From: Tipula vernalis
Taxonomy: Eukaryota; Arthropoda; Insecta; Diptera; Tipulidae
NCBI GenBank assembly: GCA_958295665.1
Contig: OY282560.1
Span: forward strand, 306,013,236-306,077,235
Direction of reading: 5' to 3'
Length of the DNA: 64,000 nucleotides
Positions 25,290-38,269 of the stretch are shown here, piece by piece. A model generated the notes under the pieces. It saw only the letters and a list, made by a program, of their open reading frames with translations, was not told where the DNA came from and ran no database searches. How positions within the stretch are numbered: the first letter of the stretch is position 1; each line of letters starts with the position of its first letter. Position numbers and translations under genes: made by a program.

Positions 25290-26651
25290 GGGTCTCAACA
25301 CCTATTGATAGAGGCATCAATCATCGAAATCGGAGCACAATTGCAGATTTTGATTAATTTCCTCGTCTATAGTTCAGGAGATTTTCCATAAAATTGAATT
25401 TTCTACGAAATGGGTAGAAATATTCGAGCAATCTAAATGCCCGTTGGCATAATAATTACAGGTCTCAACACCTATTGATAGAGGCATCAATCATCGAAAT
25501 CGGAGCACAATTGCAGATTTTCATTAATTTCCTCGTCTATAGTTCAGGGAATTTTCCATAAAATTGAATTTTCTACGAAATGGGTAGAAATATTCGAGCA
25601 ATCTAAATGCCCGTTGGCATAATAATTACAGGTCTCAACACCTATTGATAGAGGCATCAATCATCGAAATCGGAGCACAATTGCAGATTTTGATTAATTT
25701 CCTCGTCTATAGTTCAGGAGATTTTCCATAAAATTGAATTTTCTACGAAATGGGTAGAAATATTCGAGCAATCTAAATTCCCGTTGGCATAATAATTACA
25801 GGTCTCAACACCTATTGATAGAGGCATCAATCATCGAAATCGGAGCACAATTGCAGATTTTGATTAATTTCCTCGTCTATAGTTCAGGAGATTTTCCATA
25901 AAATTGAATTTTCTACGAAATGGGTAGAAATATTCGAGCAATCTAAATGCCCGTTGGCATAATAATTACAGGTCTCAACACCTATTGATAGAGGCATCAA
26001 TCATCGAAATCGGAGCACAATTGCAGATTTTCATTAATTTCCTCGTCTATAGTTCAGGGAATTTTCCATAAAATTGAATTTTCTACGAAATGGGTAGAAA
26101 TATTCGAGCAATACAAATGCCCGTTGGCATAATAATTACAGGTCTCAACACCTATTGATAGAGGCATCAATCATCGAAATCGGAGCACAATTGCAGATTT
26201 TGATTAATTTCCTGGTCTATAGTTCAGGAGATTTTCCATAAAATTGAATTTTCTACGAAATGGGTAGAAATATTTGAGCAATACAAATGCCCGTTGGCAT
26301 AATAATTACAGGTCTCAACACCTATTGATAGAGGCATCAATCATCGAAATCGGAGCACAATTGCATATTTTCATTAATTTCGTGGTCTATAGTTCAGGAG
26401 ATTTTCCATAAAATTGAATTTTCTACGAAATGGGTAGAAATATTTGAGCAATACAAATGCCCGTTGGCATAATAATTACAGGTCTCAACACCTATTGATA
26501 GAGGCATCAATCATCGAAATCGGAGCACAATTGCAGATTTTCATTAATTTCCTGGTCTATAGTTCAGGAGATTTTCCATAAAATTGAATTTTCTACGAAA
26601 TGGGTAGAAATATTCGAGCAATCTAAATTCCCGTTGGCATAATAATTACAG
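24660..26651. repeat. 8-monomer (1361-bp) duplication of the cgtggtc module
   Basis: The module of cattaatttcctcg plus gggaatttt plus tacaaat, a gatt monomer with atttgag, a cgtggtc monomer with atttgag, and an aattccc plus agggtctc monomer occupies 24660-25290. It recurs at 26021-26651, offset 1361 bp (8 x 170 plus one extra G). Private changes are aaattggtag near 24899 in the first copy and gcatatttt near 26363 in the second. Confidence 0.82.
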
Positions 26652-27501
26652 GGTCTCAACACCTATTGATAGAGGCATCAATCATCGAAATCGGAGCACA
26701 ATTGCAGATTTTGATTAATTTCCTCGTCTATAGTTCAGGAGATTTTCCATAAAATTGAATTTTCTACGAAATGGGTAGAAATATTCGAGCAATCTAAATG
26801 CCCGTTGGCATAATAATTGCAGGTCTCAACACCTATTGATAGAGGCATCAATCATCGAAATCGGAGCACAATTGCAGATTTTGATTAATTTCCTCGTCTA
26901 TAGTTCAGGGAATTTTCCATAAAATTGAATTTTCTACGAAATGGGTAGAAATATTCGAGCAATCTAAATGCCCGTTGGCATAATAATTACAGGTCTCAAC
27001 ACCTATTGATAGAGGCATCAATCATCGAAATCGGAGCACAATTGCAGATTTTCATTAATTTCCTCGTCTATAGTTCAGGAGATTTTCCATAAAATTGAAT
27101 TTTCTACGAAATGGGTAGAAATATTCGAGCAATCTAAATGCCCGTTGGCATAATAATTACAGGTCTCAACACCTATTGATAGAGGCATCAATCATCGAAA
27201 TCGGAGCACAATTGCAGATTTTGATTAATTTCCTCGTCTATAGTTCAGGAGATTTTCCATAAAATTGAATTTTCTACGAAATGGGTAGAAATATTCGAGC
27301 AATCTAAATGCCCGTTGGCATAATAATTACAGGTCTCAACACCTATTGATAGAGGCATCAATCATCGAAATCGGAGCACAATTGCAGATTTTCATTAATT
27401 TCTTCGTCTATAGTTCAGGGAATTTTCCATAAAATTGAATTTTCTACGAAATGGGTAGAAATATTCGAGCAATACAAATGCCCGTTGGCATAATAATTAC
27501 A

Positions 27502-29713
27502 GGGTCTCAACACCTATTGATAGAGACATCAATCATCGAAATCGGAGCACAATTGCAGATTTTGATTAATTTCCTGGTCTATAGTTCAGGAGATTTTCCA
27601 TAAAATTGAATTTTCTACGAAATGGGTAGAAATATTCGAGCAATCTAAATTCCCGTTGGCATAATAATCACAGGGTCTCAACACCTATTGATAGAGGCAT
27701 CAATCATCGAAATCGGAGCACAATTGCAGATTTTGATTAATTTCCTCGTCTATAGTTCAGGAGATTTTCCATAAAATTGAATTTTCTACGAAATGGGTAG
27801 AAATATTCGAGCAATCTAAATGCCCGTTGGCATAATAATTACAGGTCTCAACACCTATTGATAGAGGCATCAATCATCGAAATCGGAGCACAATTGCAGA
27901 TTTTGATTAATTTCCTCGTCTATAGTTCAGGGAATTTTCCATAAAATTGAATTTTCTACGAAATGGGTAGAAATATTCGAGCAATCTAAATGCCCGTTGG
28001 CATAATAATTACAGGTCTCAACACCTATTGATAGAGGCATCAATCATCGAAATCGGAGCACAATTGCAGATTTTCATTAATTTCCTCGTCTATAGTTCAG
28101 GAGATTTTCCATAAAATTGAATTTTCTACGAAATGGGTAGAAATATTCGAGCAATCTAAATGCCCGTTGGCATCATAATTACAGGTCTCAACACCTATTG
28201 ATAGAGGCATCAATCATCGAAATCGGAGCACAATTGCAGATTTTGATTAATTTCCTCGTCTATAGTTCAGGAGATTTTCCATAAAATTGAATTTTCTACG
28301 AAATGGGTAGAAATATTCGAGCAATCTAAATGCCCGTTGGCATAATAATTACAGGTCTCAACACCTATTGATAGAGGCATCAATCATCGAAATCGGAGCA
28401 CAATTGCAGATTTTGATTAATTTCCTCGTCTATAGTTCAGGGAATTTTCCATAAAATTGAATTTTCTACGAAATGGGTAGAAATATTCGAGCAATCTAAA
28501 TGCCCGTTGGCATAATAATTACAGGTCTCAACACCTATTGATAGAGGCATCAATCATCGAAATCGGAGCACAATTGCAGATTTTCATTAATTTCCTCGTC
28601 TATAGTTCAGGAGATTTTCCATAAAATTGAATTTTCTACGAAATGGGTAGAAATATTCGAGCAATCTAAATGCCCGTTGGCATCATAATTACAGGTCTCA
28701 ACACCTATTGATAGAGGCATCAATCATCGAAATCGGAGCACAATTGCAGATTTTGATTAATTTCCTCGTCTATAGTTCAGGAGATTTTCCATAAAATTGA
28801 ATTTTCTACGAAATGGGTAGAAATATTCGAGCAATCTAAATGCCCGTTGGCATAATAATTACAGGTCTCAACACCTATTGATAGAGGCATCAATCATCGA
28901 AATCGGAGCACAATTGCAGATTTTGATTAATTTCCTCGTCTATAGTTCAGGAGATTTTCCATAAAATTGAATTTTCTACGAAATGGGTAGAAATATTCGA
29001 GCAATCTAAATGCCCGTTGGCATAATAATTACAGGTCTCAACACCTATTGATAGAGGCATCAATCATCGAAATCGGAGCACAATTGCAGATTTTCATAAA
29101 TTTCCTCGTCTATAGTTCAGGGAATTTTCCATAAAATTGAATTTTCTACGAAATGGGTAGAAATATTCGAGCAATACAAATGCCCGTTGGCATAATAATT
29201 ACAGGTCTCAACACCTATTGATAGAGGCATCAATCATCGAAATCGGAGCACAATTGCAGATTTTGATTAATTTCCTCGTCTATAGTTCAGGAGATTTTCC
29301 ATAAAATTGAATTTTCTACGAAATGGGTAGAAATATTTGAGCAATACAAATGCCCGTTGGCATAATAATTACAGGTCTCAACACCTATTGATAGAGGCAT
29401 CAATCATCGAAATCGGAGCACAATTGCAGATTTTCATTAATTTCGTGGTCTATAGTTCAGGAGATTTTCCATAAAATTGAATTTTCTACGAAATGGGTAG
29501 AAATATTTGAGCAATACAAATGCCCGTTGGCATAATAATTACAGGTCTCAACACCTATTGATAGAGGCATCAATCATCGAAATCGGAGCACAATTGCAGA
29601 TTTTCATTAATTTCCTGGTCTATAGTTCAGGAGATTTTCCATAAAATTGAATTTTCTACGAAATGGGTAGAAATATTCGAGCAATCTAAATTCCCGTTGG
29701 CATAATAGTTACA
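27502..29713. repeat. 26-monomer (4424-bp) paralogous block, copy 2
   Basis: This is the partner of 23078-25289. It keeps the same series of classes and the same markers at 27502, 27525, 27673, 28173 and 28683. Private differences are cttcgtc near 27412, aataatcac near 27665, cataaattt near 29096 and aatagttac without the extra G near 29706. The number of private changes is small for 2.2 kb, so the duplication is recent relative to most monomer divergence in the window. Confidence 0.87.
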
Positions 29714-30094
29714 GGTCTCAACACCTATTGATAGAGGCATCAATCATCGAAATCGGAGCACAATTGCAGATTTTGATTAATTTCCTCGTCTATAGTTCAG
29801 GGAATTTTCCATAAAATTGAATTTTCTACGAAATGGGTAGAAATATTCGAGCAATCTAAATGCCCGTTGGCATAATAATTACAGGTCTCAACACCTATTG
29901 ATAGAGGCATCAATCATCGAAATCGGAGCACAATTACAGATTTTCATTAATTTCCTCGTCTATAGTTCAGGAGATTTTCCATAAAATTGAATTTTCTACG
30001 AAATGGGTAGAAATATTCGAGCAATCTAAATGCCCGTTGGCATCATAATTACAGGTCTCAACACCTATTGATAGAGGCATCAATCATCGAAATC

Positions 30095-30264
30095 GGAGCA
30101 CAATTGCAGATTTTCATTAATTTCCTGCTCTATAGTTCAGGAGATTTTCCATAAAATTGAATTTTCTACGAAATGGGTAGAAATATTCGAGCAATCTAAA
30201 TGCTCGTTATCATAATGATTACAGGTCTCAACACCTATTGATAGAGGCATCAATCATCGAAATC
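30095..30264 (+). repeat. Marker monomer M1, copy 1 (tgctcgttat variant)
   Basis: The monomer has four linked rare changes: cctgctc for cctggtc, tgctcg for tgcccg, ttatcat for ttggcat and aatgatt for aataatt. The next monomer has aatttaatt for aattgaatt. The same set recurs at 38939, 42672 and 50655, so it labels one ancestral block that was copied and moved within the array. Confidence 0.88.
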
Positions 30265-31114
30265 GGAGCACAATTGCAGATTTTCATTAATTTCCTGGTC
30301 TATAGTTCAGGAGATTTTCCATAAAATTTAATTTTCTACGAAATGGGTAGAAATATTCGAGCAATCTAAATGCCCGTTGGCATAATAATTACAGGTCTCA
30401 ACACCTATTGATAGAGGCATCAATCATCGAAATCGGAGCACAATTGCAGATTTTGATTAATTTCCTCGTCTATAGTTCAGGGAATTTTCCATAAAATTGA
30501 ATTTTCTACGAAATGGGTAGAAATATTCGAGCAATCTAAATGCCCGTTGGCATAATAATTACAGGTCTCAACACCTATTGATAGAGGCATCAATCATCGA
30601 AATCGGAGCACAATTGCAGATTTTCATTAATTTCCTGGTCTATAGTTCAGGAGATTTTCCATAAAATTGAATTTTCTACGAAATGGGTAGAAATATTTGA
30701 GCAATACAAATGCCCGTTGGCATAATAATTACAGGTCTCAACACCTATTGATAGAGGCATCAATCATCGAAATCGGAGCACAATTGCAGATTTTCATTAA
30801 TTTCCTGGTCTATAGTTCAGGAGATTTTCCATAAAATTGAATTTTCTACGAAATGGGTAGAAATATTTGAGCAATACAAATGCCCGTTGGCATAATAATT
30901 ACAGGTCTCAACACCTATTGATAGAGGCATCAATCATCGAAATCGGAGCACAATTGCAGATTTTCATTTATTTCCTGGTCTATAGTTCAGGAGATTTTCC
31001 ATAAAATTGAATTTTCTACGAAATGGGTAGAAATATTTGAGCAATACAAATGCCCTTTGGCATAATAATTACAGGTCTCAACACCTATTGATAGAGGCAT
31101 CAATCATCGAAATC

Positions 31115-32150
31115 GGAGCACAATTGCAGATTTTCATTAATTTCGTGGTCTATAGTTCAGGAGATTTTCCATAAAATTGAATTTTCTACGAAATGGGTAG
31201 AAATAATCGAGCAATCTAAATGCTCGTTGGCATAATAATTACAGGTCTCAACACCTATTGATAGAGGCATCAATCATCGAAATCGGAGCACAATTGCAGA
31301 TTTTGATTAATTTCCTCGTCTATAGTTCAGGAGATTTTCCATAAAATTGAATTTTCTACGAAATGGGTAGAAATATTCGAGCAATCTAAATTCCCGTTGG
31401 CATAATAATTACAGGTCTCAACACCTATTGATAGAGGCATCAATCATCGAAATCGGAGCACAATTGCAGATTTTGATTAATTTCCTCGTCTATAGTTCAG
31501 GAGATTTTCCATAAAATTGAATTTTCTACGAAATGGGTAGAAATATTCGAGCAATCTAAATGCCCGTTGGCATAATAATTACAGGTCTCAACACCTATTG
31601 ATAGAGGCATCAATCATCGAAATAGGAGCACAATTGCAGATTTTCATTAATTTCCTCGTCTATAGTTCTGGGAATTTTCCATAAAATTGAATTTTCTACG
31701 AAATGGGTAGAAATATTCGAGCAATAAAAATGCCCGTTGGCATAATAATTACAGGTCTCAACACCTATTGATAGAGGCATCAATCATCGAAATCGGAGCA
31801 CAATTGCAGATTTTCATTAATTTCGTGGTCTTATAGTTCAGGAGATTTTCCATAAAATTGAATTTTCTACGAAATGGGTAGAAATATTTGAGCAATACAA
31901 ATGCCCGTTGGCATAATAATTACAGGTCTCAACACCTATTGATAGAGGCATCAATCATCGAAATCGGAGCACAATTGCAGATTTTCATTAATTTCCTGGT
32001 CTATAGTTCAGGAGATTTTCCATAAAATTGAATTTTCTACGAAATGGGTAGAAATATTCGAGCAATCTAAATTCCCGTTGGCATAATAATTACAGGGTCT
32101 CAACACCTATTGATAGAGGCATCAATCATCGAAATCGGAGCACAATTGCA
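31115..32150. repeat. Module Y, second copy (one monomer shorter)
   Basis: The sequence repeats the series of 17842-19032: cgtggtc with aaataatcg and atgctcgttgg, beta with aattccc, beta, cattaatttcctcg with gggaatttt, cgtggtc with atttgag and tacaaat, then alpha with aattccc and agggtctc (ggg at 32094). One gatt/atttgag monomer present in the first copy is missing. Private changes include a single-T insertion near 31832 (ggtcttatag), ttctggga near 31668 and ataaaaat near 31726. Confidence 0.78.
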
Positions 32151-32476
32151 GATTTTGATTAATTTCCTCGTCTATAGTTCAGGAGATTTTCCATAAAATT
32201 GAATTTTCTACGAAATGGGTAGAAATATTCGAGCAATCTAAATGCCCGTTGGCATAATAATTACAGGTCTCAACACCTATTGATAGAGGCATCAATCATC
32301 GAAATCGGAGCACAATTGCAGATTTTGATTAATTTCCTCGTCTATAGTTCAGGGAATTTTCCATAAAATTGAATTTTCTACGAAATGGGTAGAAATATTC
32401 GAGCAATCTAAATGCCCGTTGGCATAATAATTACAGGTCTCAACATCTATTGATAGAGGCATCAATCATCGAAATC

Positions 32477-33496
32477 GGAGCACAATTGCAGATTTTGATT
32501 AATTTCCTCGTCTATAGTTCAGGAGATTTTCCATAAAATTGAATTTTCTACGAAATGGGTAGAAATATTCGAGCAATCTAAATGCCCGTTGGCATAATAA
32601 TTACAGGTCTCAACACCTATTGATAGAGGCATCAATCATCGAAATCGGAGCACAATTGCAGATTTTGATTAATTTCCTCGTCTATAGTTCAGGAGATTTT
32701 CCATAAAATTGAATTTTCTACGAAATGGGTAGAAATATTCGAGCAATCTAAATGCCCGTTGGCATAATAATTACAGGTCTCAACACCTATTGATAGAGGC
32801 ATCAATCATCGAAATCGGAGCACAATTGCAGATTTTGATTAATTTCCTCGTCTATAGTTCAGGAGATTTTCCATAAAATTGAATTTTCTACGAAATGGGT
32901 AGAAATATTCGAGCAATCTAAATGCCCGTTGGCATAATAATTACAGGTCTCAACACCTATTGATAGAGGCATCAATCATCGAAATCGGAGCACAATTGCA
33001 GATTTTGATTAATTTCCTCGTCTATAGTTCAGGAGATTTTCCATAAAATTGAATTTTCTACGAAATGGGTAGAAATATTCGAGCAATCTAAATGCCCGTT
33101 GGCATAATAATTACAGGTCTCAACACCTATTGATAGAGGCATCAATCATCGAAATCGGAGCACAATTGCAGATTTTGATTAATTTCCTCGTCTATAGTTC
33201 AGGAGATTTTCCATAAAATTGAATTTTCTACGAAATGGGTAGAAATATTCGAACAATCTAAATGCCCGTTGGCATAATAATTACAGGTCTCAACACCTAT
33301 TTATAGAGGCATCAATCATCGAAATCGGAGCACAATTGCAGATTTTGATTAATTTCCTCGTCTATAGTTCAGGAGATTTTCCATAAAATTGAATTTTCTA
33401 CGAAATGGGTAGAAATATTCGAGCAATCTAAATGCCCGTTGGCATAATAATTACAGGTCTCAATACCTATTGATAGAGGCATCAATCATCGAAATC
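32477..33496. repeat. Second run of six nearly identical class-beta monomers
   Basis: The monomers start at 32477, 32647, 32817, 32987, 33157 and 33327. The fifth carries the same G-to-T (cctatttata, near 33300) as the fifth in the run at 15972, at an offset of 16505 bp. In both places the next monomers are beta with gggaatttt and an aattccc-type site, then agtc, then a gamma monomer. Private changes are gaacaat near 33252 and caatacc near 33464. This is a shared-descent block of about 1.2 kb separated by 16.5 kb. Confidence 0.87.
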
Positions 33497-36400
33497 GGAG
33501 CACAATTGCAGATTTTGATTAATTTCCTCGTCTATAGTTCAGGGAATTTTCCATAAAATTGAATTTTCTACGAAATGGGTAGAAATATTCGAGCAATCTA
33601 AATTCCCGTTGGCATAATAATTACAGGTCTCAACACCTATTGATAGAGTCATCAATCATCGAAATCGGAGCACAATTGCAGATTTTCATTTATTTCCTGG
33701 TCTATAGTTCAGGAGATTTTCCATAAAATTGAATTTTCTACGAAATGGGTAGAAATATTTTAGCAATACAAATGCCCGTTGGTATAATAATTACAGGTCT
33801 CAACACCTATTGATAGAGGCATCAATCATCGAAATCGGAGCACAATTGCAGATTTTCATTTATTTCCTGGTCTATAGTTCAGGAGATTTTCCATAAAATT
33901 GAATTTTCTACGAAATGGGTAGAAATATTTGAGCAATACAAATGCCCGTTGGTATAATAATTACAGGTCTCAACACCTATTGATAGAGTCATCAATCATC
34001 GAAATCGGAGCACAATTGCAGATTTTCATTTATTTCCTGGTCTATAGTTCAGGAGATTTTCCATAAAATTGAATTTTCTACGAAATGGGTAGAAATATTC
34101 GAGCAATACAAATGTCCGTTGGCATAATAATTACAGGTCTCAACACCTATTGATAGAGGCATCAATCATCGAAATCGGAGCACAATTGCAGATTTTCATT
34201 AATTTCCTGGTCTATAGTTCAGGAGATTTTCCATAAAATTGAATTTTCTACGAAATGGGTAGAAATATTCGAGCAATCTAAATGCCCGTTGGCATAATAA
34301 TTACAGGTCTCAACACCTATTGATAGAGGCATCAATCATCGAAATCGGAGCACAATTGCAGATTTTGATTAATTTCCTCATCTATAGTTCAGGAGATTTT
34401 CCATAAAATTGAATTTTCTACGAAATGGGTAGAAATATTCGAGCAATACAAATGCCCGTTGGCATAATAATTACAGGTCTCAACACCTATTGATAGAGGC
34501 ATCAATCATCGAAATCGGAGCACAATTGCAGATTTTCATTAATTTCCTCGTCTATAGTTCAGGGAATTTTCCATAAAATTGAATTTTCTACGAAATGGGT
34601 AGAAATATTCGAGCAATCTAAATGCCCGTTGGCATAATAATTACAGGTCTCAACACCTATTGATAGAGGCATCAATCATCGAAATCGGAGCACAATTGCA
34701 GATTTTCATTTATTTCCTGGTCTATAGTTCAGGAGATTTTCCATAAAATTGAATTTTCTACGAAATGGGTAGAAATATTTGAGCAATACAAATGCCCGCT
34801 GGCATAATAATTACAGGTCTCAACACCTATTGATAGAGGCATCAATCATCGAAATCGGAGCACAATTGCAGATTTTCATTAATTTCCTCGTCTATAGTTC
34901 AGGAGATTTTCCATAAAATTGAATTTTCTACGAAATGGGTAGAAATATTCGAGCAATCTAAATGCCCGTTGGCATAATAATTACAGGTCTCAACACCTAT
35001 TGATAGAGGCATCAATCATCGAAATCGGAGCACAATTGCAGATATTGATTAATTTCCTCGTCTATAGTTCAGGAGATTTTCCATAAAATTGAATTTTCTA
35101 CGAAATGGGTAGAAATATTCGAGCATTCTAAATGCCCGTTGGCATAATAATTACAGGTCTCAACACCTATTGATAGAGGCATCAATCATCGAAATCGGAG
35201 CACAATTGCAGATTTTGATTAATTTCCTCGTCTATAGTTCAGGAGATTTTCCATAAAATTGAATTTTCTACGAAATGGGTAGAAATATTTGAGCAATACA
35301 AATGCCCGTTGGCATAATAATTACAGGTCTCAACACCTATTGATAGAGGCATCAATCATCGAAATCGGAGCACAATTGCAGATTTTCATTAATTTCGTGG
35401 TCTATAGTTCAGGAGATTTTCCATAAAATTGAATTTTCTACGAAATGGGTAGAAATATTTGAGCAATACAAATGCCCGTTGGCATAATAATTACAGGTCT
35501 CAACACCTATTGATAGAGGCATCAATCATCGAAATCGGAGCACAATTGCAGATTTTCATTTATTTCCTGGTCTATAGTTCAGGAGATTTTCCATAAAATT
35601 GAATTTTCTACGAAATGGGTAGAAATAATCGAGCAATCTAAATGCCCGTTGGCATAATAATTTCAGGTCTCAACACCTATTGATAGAGGCATCAATCATC
35701 GAAATCGGAGCACAATTGCAGATTTTGATTAATTTCCTCGTCTATAGTTCAGGAGATTTTCCATAAAATTGAATTTTCTACGAAATGGGTAGAAATATTC
35801 GAGCAATCTAAATTCCCGTTGGCATAATAATTACAGGTCTCAACACCTATTGATAGAGGCATCAATCATCGAAATCGGAGCACAATTGCAGATTTTGATT
35901 AATTTCCTCGTCTATAGTTCAGGAGATTTTCCATAAAATTGAATTTTCTACGAAATGGGTAGAAATATTCGAGCAATATAAATGCCCGTTGGCATAATAA
36001 TTACAGGTCTCAACACCTATTGATAGAGGCATCAATCATCGAAATCGGAGCACAATTGCAGATTTTCATTAATTTCCTGGTCTATAGTTCAGGGAATTTT
36101 CCATAAAATTGAATTTTCTACGAAATGGGTAGAAATATTTGAGCAATACAAATGCCCGTTGGCATAATAATTACAGGTCTCAACACCTATTGATAGAGGC
36201 ATCAATCATCGAAATCGGAGCACAATTGCAGATTTTGATTAATTTCCTGGTCTATAGTTCAGGAGATTTTCCATAAAATTGAATTTTCTACGAAATGGGT
36301 AGAAATATTTGAGCAATACAAATGCCCGTTGGCATAATAATTACAGGTCTCAACACCTATTGATAGAGGCATCAATCATCGGAATCGGAGCACAATTGCA

Positions 36401-38269
36401 GATTTTCATTAATTTCCTGGTCTATAGTTCAGGAGATTTTCCATAAAATTGAATTTTCTACGAAATGGGTAGAAATATTCGAGCAATCTAAATGCCCGTT
36501 GGCATAATAATTACAGGTCTCAACACCTATTGATAGAGGCATCAATCATCGAAATCGGAGCACAATTGCAGATTTTGATTAATTTCCTCGTCTATAGTTC
36601 AGGAGATTTTCCATAAAATTGAATTTTCTACAAAATGGGTAGAAATATTCGAGCAATCTAAATTCCCGTTGGCATAATAATTACAGGGTCTCAACACCTA
36701 TTGATAGAGGCATCAATCATCGAAATCGGAGCACAATTGCAGATTTTGATTAATTTCCTCGTCTATAGTTCAGGAGATTTTCCATAAAATTGAATTTTCT
36801 ACGAAATGGGTAGAAATATTCGAGCAATCTAAATGCCCGTTGGCATAATAGTTACAGGTCTCAACACCTACTGATAGAGGCATCAATCATCGAAATCGGA
36901 GCACAATTGCAGATTTTGATTAATTTCCTCGTCTATAGTTCAGGGGAATTTTCCATAAAATTGAATTTTCTACGAAATGGGTAGAAATATTTGAGCAATA
37001 CAAATGCCCGTTGGCATAATAATTACAGGTCTCAACACCTATTGATAGAGGCATCAATCATCGAAATCGGAGCACAATTGCAGATTTTCATTAATTTCCT
37101 GGTCTATAGTTCAGGAGATTTTCCATAAAATTGAATTTTCTACGAAATGGGTAGAAATATTCGAGCAATCTAAATGCCCGTTGGCATAATAATTACAGGT
37201 CTCAACACCTATTGATAGAGGCATCAATCATCGAAATCGGAGCACAATTGCAGATTTTTATTTATTTCCTGGTCTATAGTTCAGGAGATTTTCCATAAAA
37301 TTGAATTTTCTACGAAATGGGTAGAAATATTTGAGCAATACAAATGCCCGTTGGCATAATAATTACAGGTCTCAACACCTATTGATAGAGGCATCAATCA
37401 TCGAAATCGGAGCACAATTGCAGATTTTCATTAATTTCCTGGTCTATAGTTCAGGGAATTTTCCATAAAATAGAATTTTCTACGAAATGGGTAGAAATAT
37501 TCGAGCAATATAAATGCCCGTTGGCATAATAATTACAGGTCTCAACACCTATTGATAGAGTCATCAATCATCGAAATCGGAGCACAATTGCAGATTTTCA
37601 TTTATTTCCTGGTCTATAGTTCAGGAGATTTTCCATAAAATTGAATTTTCTACGAAATGGGTAGAAATATTTGAGCAATACAAATGCCCGTTGGCATAAT
37701 AATTACAGGTCTCAACACCTATTGATAGAGGCATCAATCATCGAAATCGGAGCACAATTGCAGATTTTCATTAATTTCCTGGTCTATAGTTCAGGAGATT
37801 TTCCATAAAATTGAATTTTCTACGAAATGGGTAGAAATATTCGAGCAATCTAAATGATCGTTGGCATAATAATTACAGGTCTCAACACCTATTGATAGAG
37901 GCATCAATCATCGAAATCGGAGCACAATTGCAGATTTTGATTAATTTCCTCGTCTATAGTTCAGGAGATTTTCCATAAAATTGAATTTTCTACGAAATGG
38001 GTAGAAATATTCGAGCAATCTAAATTCCCGTTGGCATAATAATTACAGGTCTCAACACCTATTGATAGAGTCATCAATCATCGAAATCGGAGCACAATTG
38101 CAGATTTTCATTTATTTCCTGGTCTATAGTTCAGGAGATTTTCCATAAAATTGAATTTTCTACGAAATGGGTAGAAATATTTGAGCAATACAAATGCCCG
38201 TTGGCATAATAATTACAGGTCTCAACACCTATTGATAGAGGCATCAATCATCGAAATCGGAGCACAATT
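33497..38269. repeat. Region F part 1: alpha/beta/gamma mosaic
   Basis: There are about 28 monomers, mostly exactly 170 bp. Two near-identical gamma monomers stand together at 33667-34006, both with ggtataat. Extra bases occur at 36686 (agggtctc) and near 36941 (caggggaatt, where a gggaatttt monomer gained a G). A gamma monomer with gatttttattta lies near 37255 and recurs near 42690. The stretch 36340-37020 has a copy 11377 bp downstream. Confidence 0.8.
36340..37020. repeat. Block duplicated 11377 bp downstream, copy 1
   Basis: Ordered markers match at a constant offset of 11377 bp: catcggaatcgg near 36378 (47755), agggtctc at 36686 (48063), and aatagttac near 36849 (48226), followed by a beta monomer with gggaatttt and then atttgag/tacaaat. 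About four monomers match. Differences include caaaatggg near 36631 here, and agagtttg and aaaaggg in the partner. Confidence 0.8.
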
